Made by a program: the position numbers and the translations under genes. This document shows, piece by piece, positions 1 to 5,069 of a DNA stretch of 5,069 bases (the stretch's first letter is position 1; each line of letters begins with the position of its first letter). Source of the DNA: Vulcanimicrobiota bacterium (GTDB lineage Bacteria; Eremiobacterota; Eremiobacteria; Baltobacterales; Baltobacteraceae); the NCBI GenBank assembly GCA_028287545.1, contig JAQBPL010000156.1, positions 1 through 5,069 of the forward strand, in the 5' to 3' direction. The notes under the pieces are model-generated. The model did not search any database. It had not been told where the DNA came from and saw nothing but the letters and a program-made list of their open reading frames with translations.

Positions 1-1894
1 GCATCCCCAAGCCCAGCAGGTCGATCTTGATCAGCCCGAGGTCGGAGAGATCGTCTTTGTCCCACTGCACGATCGTGCGGTCGCGCATCGTCGCCCACTC
101 GATCGGTGCGACTTCGACCAGCGGCGAGCGGGTGACCACCATCCCGCCGCTGTGGATCCCCATGTGGCGCGGAAAACCGTCGACCCGCCGGCAGACCTTC
201 ACCAGCAGCGCGCCCAGCTCGCCACCGACCGGCCCGCGAATGCTCGCGTCGCTGTCACCCTGAGCTTGTCGAAGGGTAGTGTCCTCATCGGCGTCTTGGA
301 AACTGGGAACGAGCGTACGTCCCGGTGTCGCGGCCGGAGCGTCCGCGCCCCGGGAACGGAAGACATTCGAGGCAGCGTCGAGATCGCGCCGTTTCGCGAT
401 CGAGTCGGGCATCGCCGTCTCGCGAGTATCCGGCGCGCCGACCGCGCCGGCGAGCGATTCGCGCGCGTCGTATTCGCGCACGATCTGATCGACTTGTCCG
501 AGCGTGAGTCCGAGCGCTTTGCCGACGTCGCGAATCGCCGAGCGCGTGCGGTAGGTGATGACCTCGGCCGCCATCGCCGCGTGCTCGCGCCCGTAGCGGT
601 CGTAGACGTACTGGATCACCTTCTCGCGATCCTGATGCGCGAAGTCGATGTCGATGTCGGGGACCTCGCCGCGCTCTTCGCTGAGGAACCGTTCGAACAG
701 CAAGCCGCTGGAGATCGGATCGATCGCCGTGATGCCGAGCACGTAGCACACCGCCGAGTTGGCCGCCGAGCCGCGCCCTTGCGCGAGCACGCCGAGCCGC
801 GCCGCGGCGTGCGAGATGTCCCACACCACGAGGAAATAGCCGGCCAGATCCATCCGCGCGATGATGCCGAGCTCGTACTCGAGCTGGCGTTCGACTTTCG
901 GATCGAGCGGCCACGCGTAGCGTTCGCGCGCGCCGCGGTACACCAGCGTGCGCAAGTACGACTGCGCCGACGTCTCCTCGGCGGGGATCGGAAAGAGCGG
1001 GAACTCACCGCCGAGTTTGTCCAGGCGAAACGCGCAGCGCTCGGCGATGGCGAGCGTGTTGCGGATCGCCAGCGGAAACTCGGCGAACAAGCGCGCCATC
1101 TGCGCCGGCGTCTTGAGGTGATACTCGTGGTTGGGACGCAGCAGCGTGCCGGCGGTCTGCAGCGGCGCGCCGTATTTTACGCAGGTCAGCACGTCGCACA
1201 AGAGCCCGTCGTCGCGTGTCGCGTAGGCGACGCCGTTGGTCGCGACGTACGGCACGTCGAGCTGCTGCGCGAGGCGCACCATCGCGCGCAGCAGCGCCGG
1301 ATCTTCGGGCCGCACGTGGTGCTGCAGCTCGAGGTAGAAGCGGCCGGGGAAGAGGTCGCGCAGCCGCGCGCCCAGCGCGACCGCCGCCTCGCCGTCGCGC
1401 CGCAGCAGCGCCTTCTCGACGATCCCGTTGCGGCCGCCGGAGAGCGCGATGATGCCGTCGGTCCGGCCGTCGAGATCGTCGAGCCGCAGCCGCGCGTCGC
1501 GCTTGCGGCCGCGCAGTTGGGCGGTCGAGATCAGCCGGGCGAGGTTCCCGAAGCCCGTTTTGTCGGCGGCGAGCAGCACCAGGCGCGGCGTGTCGGTCGG
1601 GACCTCTTTCGAGGGCCGGGCCGGGCAGCTGGCCCGGATCGGTTCGGGGGCGTCGGTCTCCAGGGTCAGCTCGGCCCCGCAGACGGCGGCGAACGGCGTC
1701 CCGGCGGCGGCCTTGGCGAAGCGGACCGCCCCGTAGAGCCCGTCCCGATCGGTCAGCGCGATCCCGCGCAGGCCCAGCCGCCGGCCGTGCTCCACCAGCT
1801 CCTCCGGGTGCGACGACCCTTCGAGGAAGCTGAAGTTGGACCAGCAGTGGAGCTCGGCGTATTCGGGCGGAGTGGGCATCGGGACCCCGAGCAT
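1..1894 (-). CDS. dnaE2: Error-prone DNA polymerase III alpha subunit DnaE2/ImuC (3' end beyond left edge)
   Basis: Catalytic subunit of the damage-inducible, low-fidelity C-family polymerase that performs translesion synthesis and SOS mutagenesis, usually with ImuA/ImuB and the beta clamp. The frame is open for 631 residues without a stop; DnaE2 proteins are usually over 1,000 residues, so the rest of the polymerase and the C-terminal domains lie outside. Visible in order: PHP domain from residue 12 (YAELHCWSNFSFLEGSSHPEEL), typical of DnaE2; GRGSAANS near 375; palm motif PDIDIDF at 412-418, with D415 and D417 as metal ligands by analogy with E. coli D401/D403; VITYRTRSAIRDVGKALGL; GFPRHMGIHSGGMVV; VQWDKDD; and KIDLLGLGM with the third palm aspartate D625. 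The D417-D625 spacing of 208 is about 60 longer than I recall for DnaE2 because of an insertion (listed separately). Start: ATG at 1894, or the in-frame ATG at 1879 closer to the conserved N-terminus; neither has a strong Shine-Dalgarno. A LexA box lies 3 bp upstream of the first. No imuA/imuB precedes it. Confidence 0.95.
   Translation of the reverse strand, partial: MLGVPMPTPPEYAELHCWSNFSFLEGSSHPEELVEHGRRLGLRGIALTDRDGLYGAVRFAKAAAGTPFAAVCGAELTLETDAPEPIRASCPARPSKEVPTDTPRLVLLAADKTGFGNLARLISTAQLRGRKRDARLRLDDLDGRTDGIIALSGGRNGIVEKALLRRDGEAAVALGARLRDLFPGRFYLELQHHVRPEDPALLRAMVRLAQQLDVPYVATNGVAYATRDDGLLCDVLTCVKYGAPLQTAGTLLRPNHEYHLKTPAQMARLFAEFPLAIRNTLAIAERCAFRLDKLGGEFPLFPIPAEETSAQSYLRTLVYRGARERYAWPLDPKVERQLEYELGIIARMDLAGYFLVVWDISHAAARLGVLAQGRGSAANSAVCYVLGITAIDPISSGLLFERFLSEERGEVPDIDIDFAHQDREKVIQYVYDRYGREHAAMAAEVITYRTRSAIRDVGKALGLTLGQVDQIVREYDARESLAGAVGAPDTRETAMPDSIAKRRDLDAASNVFRSRGADAPAATPGRTLVPSFQDADEDTTLRQAQGDSDASIRGPVGGELGALLVKVCRRVDGFPRHMGIHSGGMVVTRSPLVEVAPIEWATMRDRTIVQWDKDDLSDLGLIKIDLLGLGM
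241..445 (-). other. In-frame insertion in the DnaE2 thumb region (approximate limits)
   Basis: DnaE2 residues from about 485 to 552 do not look like the family. They lie between the conserved GQVDQIVREYDA segment and the conserved VCRRVDGFPRHMGIHSGG segment. They are polar and low in complexity (for example ADAPAATPGRTLVPSFQDA, then EDTTLRQAQGDSDAS). Comparison from memory with other DnaE2 proteins suggests a connection shorter by roughly 60 residues. The last part of the segment is a translated copy of a hairpin repeat (254-276), so the whole stretch may be an inserted mini-element plus flanks. By the E. coli Pol III alpha domain map this falls in the thumb, between the two halves of the palm. 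The frame is intact on both sides, so the protein is probably made. Exact borders need a family alignment. Confidence 0.6.
254..276 (+). repeat. Short hairpin repeat (REP-like), copy 1, inside dnaE2
   Basis: A 23-bp sequence beginning GTCACCCTGAGCTTGTCGA and ending AGGG. CCCT at 258-261 can pair with AGGG at 273-276 across an 11-nt loop. On the minus strand, in the dnaE2 frame, it reads LRQAQGD (residues 541-547). This peptide is familiar from proteins of many environmental bacteria in which this repeat has landed in coding sequence. A diverged copy lies in the opposite orientation at 1976-1998. It is non-autonomous and no transposase is seen nearby. Confidence 0.7.
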
Positions 1895-1897
1895 ACG

Positions 1898-1911
1898 CGA
1901 ACATATGTTCG
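1898..1911. promoter_or_regulatory. LexA operator (SOS box) of dnaE2
   Basis: CGAACATATGTTCG is a perfect 14-bp palindrome matching the CGAAC-N4-GTTCG SOS box bound by LexA in Bacillus, mycobacteria and relatives. It ends 3 bp before the ATG at 1894 and 18 bp before the ATG at 1879. Bound LexA would therefore cover the transcription or translation start of dnaE2. dnaE2 is a classical SOS gene, so site and gene support each other. The divergent gene at 2101 is about 190 bp away and is less likely to be controlled by it. Confidence 0.88.
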
Positions 1912-1975
1912 ATTACCCGCCGGCCAGCGGCGCGATCGTGGCGTCGCTCTCGGCTGCGCTCGAGCGATTACGGGG

Positions 1976-1998
1976 TTCCTCGACGAGCTCGGAATGAC
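1976..1998 (-). repeat. Short hairpin repeat (REP-like), copy 2, intergenic
   Basis: Read on the minus strand this 23-bp element begins GTCATTCCGAGCTCGTCGA and ends GGAA. TTCC and GGAA can pair around an 11-nt loop. It matches copy 1 (254-276) at 16 of 23 positions with no gap. Six of the seven differences fall in the paired arms and preserve pairing. It lies between dnaE2 and the divergent regulator gene, upstream of the tandem 21-bp repeats. It may be a neutral REP-type element or contribute a weak RNA hairpin. Confidence 0.65.
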
Positions 1999-2009
1999 GG
2001 GGAAGATGC

Positions 2010-2072
2010 GACTACATAAAAGGGTCTATCGACTAGAAAATAAGGTCATTTGACTACAAAAATGTTGCCATT
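2010..2072. promoter_or_regulatory. Three tandem 21-bp direct repeats, probable operator of the HTH gene
   Basis: Three abutting 21-bp units begin at 2010, 2031 and 2052 with GACTACATAAA, GACTAGAAAAT and GACTACAAAAA. Unit 1 matches unit 2 at 14 of 21 positions and unit 3 at 14 of 21. Units 1 and 2 both have the form GACT-N9-GGTC, a partial inverted repeat; unit 3 keeps only the left half. The 63-bp block has 21 G/C bases, in strong contrast to its G+C-rich surroundings. The two-helical-turn period would place proteins on one face of the DNA. It lies just upstream of the winged-helix gene, which suggests autoregulation. The TTGACT at 2050-2055 resembles a -35 box, but I see no convincing -10 at the right distance. 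Confidence 0.6.
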
Positions 2073-2100
2073 GAGCGGGCCATTGTGGCATGCTTCGGCT

Positions 2101-2457
2101 ATGGATGGCGGTCTCAAGGTCTTTGGGAGCGTGGCCCGGACCCGGGTCATGGTGGCGACCCTCGCGCTGCGTGAGACGTACCCGCGCGAAGTTGCGCGCC
2201 TGACTGCCGTCCCGCTCGTCACCGTTCAGCGCATCGTCGACGAGCTCGAACGGCAGGGTATCGTCGTCTCCCGCTTGTCGGGCAACCAGCGGCGCGTCAC
2301 GGTGAATGCGGAATGGATTGCCGCCGACGAACTCCGCGCGCTCGCCTTGCGCCTCCTCGACGTCCTGCCCGACCTGCGCGCCGCTTTGGACGCCGAACGG
2401 CGGCGTCCGCGGCGCGCCGGGAAGCCTCGTGATCGTTCCGGACGCGACGCTGCGTGA
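2101..2457 (+). CDS. Small winged helix-turn-helix transcriptional regulator
   Basis: A 118-residue DNA-binding protein, probably the repressor or antitoxin-like partner of the nucleotidyltransferase that overlaps it. FGSVARTRVMVATLAL at 8-23 is the first helix region. YPREVARLTAVPLVTVQRIVDELE at 27-50 fits a helix-turn-helix with its recognition helix around 39-50. GIVVSRLSGNQRRVTVN at 53-69 reads as the beta wing. Residues 74-96 form a further helix, and the tail is very basic (RRRPRRAGKPRDRSGR). No ligand or sensor domain is present, as in MarR/ArsR-like mini-regulators that act as autoregulators. Start: ATG 2101 directly precedes the conserved fold. ATG 2062 or TTG 2050 in the same frame would add residues without clear structure and overlap the third operator repeat. 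No clear Shine-Dalgarno is visible. The 3' end overlaps the next gene by 29 bp, indicating co-translation. Confidence 0.8.
   Translation: MDGGLKVFGSVARTRVMVATLALRETYPREVARLTAVPLVTVQRIVDELERQGIVVSRLSGNQRRVTVNAEWIAADELRALALRLLDVLPDLRAALDAERRRPRRAGKPRDRSGRDAA
2419..2424 (+). promoter_or_regulatory. Possible ribosome binding site for the nucleotidyltransferase
   Basis: GGGAAG sits 4 nt before the GTG at 2429 and lies inside the upstream regulator's coding sequence. It is an imperfect Shine-Dalgarno, but it is the best one near the start of the conserved protein and favours GTG 2429 over the much earlier in-frame ATG at 2306. The 41 residues added by that earlier start are compositionally unlike a protein domain and merely shadow the regulator gene. 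Confidence 0.4.
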
Positions 2458-2992
2458 GATTGCCCTCACGGTCGGCACGGCGCTCGACCGGGAGGGTGTG
2501 CATGCGGTTCTGTGCGGCGGCAGTGCGGCGACGTTTTATGCGCCGCAGGTCTACCAATCCGAAGATCTCGACTTCGTACTGACGTTCGGGGCGGAAGACG
2601 GTGCGGCGACGCGCAGAGCGCTCGAATCGCTCGGCTATCGTTTCGAAAACGGGATGTTCTTCCACCAGGCGTCGCACTTCACGGTGGAGTTTCCGCGCGG
2701 ACCGCTCGCGATCGGCAACGATATCGTGACGAAGACCGAGACGATACGCGAGGGCGACCGCGTTTTGCACGTCGTGAGCGCGACCGACGTCGTGCGCGAC
2801 CGGCTGAACAAATACGCCGCCTGGGACGATTTTTCGGCGCTGAGCGCGGCCGTCGGGGTCGCCCTCGAAATGCCGGTCGATCTCGATGCGATCCGCGATT
2901 TCATGCGGCGCGTGGGAGCCGGCGTCTTTGAAAAGCGGTTCAGCGAAGCACTGCGCGTCTTCGAGCGGCGCGTCCGCGAACGGAGATCGTAG
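2429..2992 (+). CDS. Nucleotidyltransferase-fold protein (MNT/AbiEii-like), putative toxin or defence effector
   Basis: A 187-residue protein of the polymerase-beta-like nucleotidyltransferase superfamily. GGSAATFYAPQVYQSEDLDF (residues 30-49) carries the GGS helix-turn motif and the two metal-binding acids D46 and D48. E87 in FTVEF is a plausible third acid in place of the usual Asp. The distal region has TDVVRDRLNKYAAWDD followed by helices with DLDAIRDF, a pattern I recall from standalone nucleotidyltransferases encoded beside small HTH genes. Such enzymes transfer NMPs to tRNA, protein or RNA; AbiEii-type members are toxins silenced by the upstream DNA-binding partner. The substrate cannot be read here. 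GTG 2429 is chosen because the fold begins at once and a possible GGGAAG lies just upstream. It overlaps the regulator gene by 29 bp. Alternatives are a housekeeping nucleotidyltransferase or a catalytically inactive relative. Fold confidence is good; the toxin role is inference. Confidence 0.8.
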   Translation: MIVPDATLREIALTVGTALDREGVHAVLCGGSAATFYAPQVYQSEDLDFVLTFGAEDGAATRRALESLGYRFENGMFFHQASHFTVEFPRGPLAIGNDIVTKTETIREGDRVLHVVSATDVVRDRLNKYAAWDDFSALSAAVGVALEMPVDLDAIRDFMRRVGAGVFEKRFSEALRVFERRVRERRS

Positions 2993-3114
2993 CGCTGGGC
3001 GTCGGACGGCCGTGGCGCTGCGGCGCTGGGACGACGCAGCCAAGCTTCCGGGGCTCCGGCGATCGGCATCGACGAGTTGCTCGCAATCTCCGTGGGGTCG
3101 GCGCCCGCCGCTGA

Positions 3115-3130
3115 CCGGGTGGCCAACCGG
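3115..3130. promoter_or_regulatory. Imperfect 16-bp palindrome upstream of the response regulator
   Basis: CCGGGTGGCCAACCGG is symmetric at 14 of 16 positions, with only the fifth base from each end unmatched. It ends 38 bp before the response-regulator ATG, in the 176-bp gap between the nucleotidyltransferase and that gene, so it could be an operator or part of a 5' leader hairpin. In G+C-rich DNA such a dyad can also arise by chance. OmpR-type regulators more often bind direct repeats. Nothing else gene-like is evident in the gap. Confidence 0.3.
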
Positions 3131-3168
3131 GCGGGGGACCGGCACCCCGCGCGGAACGTTTCGCCGCG

Positions 3169-3843
3169 ATGCGGCTGCTGCTCGTGGAGGACAACCGTCA
3201 GCTCTCCGACTGGGTCGCGAAGACGCTGCGAACCGAGAAGTATACCGTCGACTGCGTGTATAGCGGAGACGACGCCGATCACGTATTGCGGACCGAGGAC
3301 TACTCGCTGGTCATCCTCGACCTTTCCCTGCCGAAGCTGGGGGGCCTCGAGATCCTGCGCAAGCTGCGCGGACGGCGCAGCACGGTTCCGGTCATCATCC
3401 TCACCGCGAACGACACGATCGACGCCCGCGTCGCCGGACTCAACAGCGGCGCCGACGACTACCTCGCCAAGCCGTTCGAGATGACCGAGCTCGAAGCACG
3501 GATCCGGGCGCATCTGCGGCGCGCGAATTTCCATCAGCCGACCGTCGTCGAGTGCGGTGCGCTGGTCTTCGACAGCAACGGCAGGCAGTTCACGCTCTCC
3601 GGCGAGCCGCTCGCGCTCACCGCGCGCGAGCACGCGGTGCTCGAAGCGTTGATCCTGCGGGCCGGATCGACCGTCAGCAAGGCATCGCTCACGACCACGG
3701 TGTTCGGCTTCGACGACGAAGCGAACCCGAACGCGATCGAGATCTACGTGCATCGCGTGCGCAAGAAGCTGGTGGGAAGCGACATCTCGATCGTGACGCT
3801 GCGCGGGCTCGGCTACGTGCTCAAAGCCGTCAATGCGGACTAG
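3169..3843 (+). CDS. OmpR/PhoB-family response regulator, TctD/QseB-like
   Basis: Cytoplasmic transcription factor of a two-component system, phosphorylated by the kinase encoded immediately downstream. The receiver domain covers about residues 1-115. E7/D8 form the acidic pocket, D51 in LVILDLSLPKLGG is the phospho-acceptor, T79 is the switch residue and K101 in KPF is the conserved lysine. GLNSGADDYLAKPF is a standard signature. The C-terminal winged helix (about 128-222) includes LTAREHAVLEALILRAG, the NPNAIEIYVHRVRKKL recognition helix and the closing TLRGLGYVL wing. At 224 residues it is full length. The FGFDDEANPNAIEIYVHRVRKKL segment resembles QseB/TctD-type regulators more than PhoB. 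Start ATG 3169 opens directly into the first beta strand; GGAA at 3153-3156 is a weak, rather distant Shine-Dalgarno. The stop overlaps the kinase start by 11 bp. Target genes are not visible. Confidence 0.96.
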   Translation: MRLLLVEDNRQLSDWVAKTLRTEKYTVDCVYSGDDADHVLRTEDYSLVILDLSLPKLGGLEILRKLRGRRSTVPVIILTANDTIDARVAGLNSGADDYLAKPFEMTELEARIRAHLRRANFHQPTVVECGALVFDSNGRQFTLSGEPLALTAREHAVLEALILRAGSTVSKASLTTTVFGFDDEANPNAIEIYVHRVRKKLVGSDISIVTLRGLGYVLKAVNAD

Positions 3844-5069
3844 AAGCCTTCGCTTTCAGCTCCTGGCGGGGCTGCTGATTCCGCTCGGAATCGTTGCGCT
3901 GGTGCAATTCTCCGTCGCGTACCGGAACGCCGAGGTGACGGCGCAGGCGGTAACCGACCGCATCCTGCTGGCCTCGGCGCGTTCGATCGCGGAGCACATC
4001 GGCTACGACGCGGGCGCCGACGTAACGGTGCCGCCGGCGGCGCTGGGGATGTTCGACCTCGGCTACGGCGACACCGTGTACTATCGCGTGACGCGCTCGG
4101 ACGGGCGTCTGCTCGCGGGTTACCCGGACCTCGCCGGTCCGCCCGCGCGCGGCTCCGGTTCGCAGCCGCAGTATTACGACGGGCACTACCGCGACGAGCC
4201 GATCCGCCTGATCGCCCTCACCCAGCCCGTGTCGTTCACGGCCGGCGTGCAGCCGGCGACCATCATCGTCGCGGAGACGCTCAACGGCCGCAGCGCGATG
4301 TCGCGCGAGTTGTGGATCGGGAGCGCGCTGCAGCAGTCGCTGCTGATCGTCATCGCGTGCGTGCTCGCCTGGTTCGCCCTGCGCCGCGTCCTCGGACCGC
4401 TCTTGCGCCTGGGCACGGAGGTCGAGGGGCGCAAGCCGGACGACTTCCGGCCGTTCACCGTCGCCGCGCTGCAAGCGGAGCTCGACCCGCTGGTGCGGGC
4501 GCTCAACGACTACATGATGCGCCTGGGCGCGCAGCTCGACGCGCAACGGCGCTTCACGGCGAACGCGGCGCATCAGCTGCGCACGCCGCTCACGCTGCTG
4601 CGCACGCAGGCGTCCTACGCGCTGCGCGGCACCGGCGAAGCCGAACGCTTCGAGGCGACGCGCGCGATCCTCGCCACGACGCAGCAGATCACGCGGCTCG
4701 CCAACCAGCTGCTGAGCCTCGCGAAGGCGGAACCGCACGGTCAGCAGCCGCGCCGCGATCCGATCGATCTCGTCGCAACGACCCGCGACATTCTGGTCGA
4801 GCACGGCCGGCTCGCCGTCGACCGGCACGTCGATCTCGCGTTCGACGTCGCCGCGCCAGTGGAGCGCGCGATCGTGCTCGGCGACCCGACGATGCTGCGC
4901 GACCTGATCGTCAACCTCGTCGACAATGCCGTCCAGTACACCCCGGCGGGCGGTCAGGTGACCGTGACGGTTGGGCGCGAGCCGGAGGGCTGCGTCTTGC
5001 GGGTCGAAGACACGGGTCCGGGAATCGCCGCCGGACAGCGAGCGCTGGTGTTCGAGCGCTTCTACCGTA
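3833..5069 (+). CDS. Membrane sensor histidine kinase, TctE/QseC-like (3' end beyond right edge)
   Basis: Sensor partner of the upstream response regulator: it autophosphorylates on histidine in response to an unknown extracytoplasmic signal and passes the phosphate to D51 of the regulator. 412 residues are present. A hydrophobic segment at about 8-29 is the first membrane span. An extracytoplasmic domain of about 135 residues follows, resembling the N-terminal sensor domain of TctE-type kinases. The second span is at about 166-183 and a HAMP-like linker follows (RRVLGPLLRLGTEV onward). The H-box is RRFTANAAHQLRTPLTLL with H247. The N-box is NLVDNAVQYTP with N365, and the G1 box is DTGPGIA from D393. 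The frame is cut just after VFERFYR, so the last ATP-binding motifs are missing only because of the window edge. Start ATG 3833 lies inside the regulator's last codons, implying translational coupling. TctDE regulates tricarboxylate uptake in Salmonella, but no transporter is seen here, so the ligand is unknown. Confidence 0.94.
   Translation, partial: MRTRSLRFQLLAGLLIPLGIVALVQFSVAYRNAEVTAQAVTDRILLASARSIAEHIGYDAGADVTVPPAALGMFDLGYGDTVYYRVTRSDGRLLAGYPDLAGPPARGSGSQPQYYDGHYRDEPIRLIALTQPVSFTAGVQPATIIVAETLNGRSAMSRELWIGSALQQSLLIVIACVLAWFALRRVLGPLLRLGTEVEGRKPDDFRPFTVAALQAELDPLVRALNDYMMRLGAQLDAQRRFTANAAHQLRTPLTLLRTQASYALRGTGEAERFEATRAILATTQQITRLANQLLSLAKAEPHGQQPRRDPIDLVATTRDILVEHGRLAVDRHVDLAFDVAAPVERAIVLGDPTMLRDLIVNLVDNAVQYTPAGGQVTVTVGREPEGCVLRVEDTGPGIAAGQRALVFERFYR

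Noticed and set aside
1829..1864. Apparent loss of the second histidine of the PHP HxH motif (HCWS) as a sign of a broken gene
   Set aside because: DnaE2 proteins commonly lack the canonical HxH here, so this is family-typical rather than a defect.
285..1904. Several closed minus-strand frames that could suggest a fragmented polymerase gene
   Set aside because: They are in other phases. The true dnaE2 frame, with codon starts in one constant phase from 1894 to 4, is uninterrupted; it simply has no stop inside the window.
152..2053. Long plus-strand open frame (633 codons) antisense to dnaE2
   Set aside because: Its product is an arginine-, glutamate- and alanine-rich sequence typical of the antisense frame of a G+C-rich gene; the minus strand encodes clear DnaE2 motifs throughout.
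2050..2100. TTGACT/TTGCCA as the -35 of a sigma-70 promoter for the HTH gene
   Set aside because: No matching -10 hexamer at 16-18 bp, so a promoter could not be placed with confidence.
2992..3030. Repeated GCGCTG/GCGCTGGG words after the nucleotidyltransferase stop, considered as an operator or terminator
   Set aside because: Short G+C-rich words with irregular spacing and no stable hairpin followed by a T run; expected by chance in this composition.
2026..3753. Overlapping minus-strand open frames opposite the HTH, nucleotidyltransferase and response-regulator genes
   Set aside because: No recognisable motifs, low-complexity Arg/Ala composition, and complete overlap with well-supported plus-strand genes.
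3830..4828. Minus-strand open frame of 332 codons opposite the histidine kinase
   Set aside because: Shadow of the kinase; the plus strand shows H-, N- and G-box motifs in a continuous frame.

Overview
The window is G+C-rich bacterial DNA with tightly packed genes, carrying two unrelated functional blocks and a small two-gene cassette between them. The host cannot be named from sequence alone. An SOS box of the CGAAC-N4-GTTCG type points to a lineage with the Bacillus/actinobacterial kind of LexA rather than the enterobacterial kind. Together with the repeat-derived 'LRQAQGD' peptide, this would suit an actinobacterium-like or Eremiobacterota/Chloroflexota-like environmental genome, but that is a low-confidence inference.

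Left block (1-1911, minus strand): the N-terminal 631 residues of an error-prone DNA polymerase III alpha subunit, DnaE2 (ImuC), which runs off the left edge. It has the PHP region, the PDIDIDF palm motif and the third palm aspartate. It also has an unusually long thumb-region segment that contains a translated copy of a short hairpin repeat. A perfect 14-bp LexA operator lies directly in front of the gene, so it is very likely DNA-damage induced.

Divergent intergenic region (1895-2100): besides the LexA box it holds a second copy of the hairpin repeat in the opposite orientation. It also holds an A+T-rich island of three tandem 21-bp direct repeats, a likely operator for the next gene.

Middle block (2101-2992, plus strand): a small winged helix-turn-helix regulator, overlapped by a 187-residue nucleotidyltransferase-fold protein with a GGS...DLD motif. 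The arrangement (DNA-binding protein with an upstream repeat operator, then an overlapping nucleotidyltransferase) resembles AbiE-like or other MNT toxin-antitoxin/defence modules. It is the best candidate here for an undescribed system.

Right block (3169-5069, plus strand): an OmpR-family response regulator and an overlapping membrane histidine kinase of the TctD/TctE (QseB/QseC-like) type. The kinase is cut by the right edge just after the catalytic core. The signal and target genes are not visible. The 176-bp gap before the regulator contains one imperfect 16-bp palindrome and no recognisable gene. No tRNA, rRNA, CRISPR array, transposase or convincing terminator was seen.
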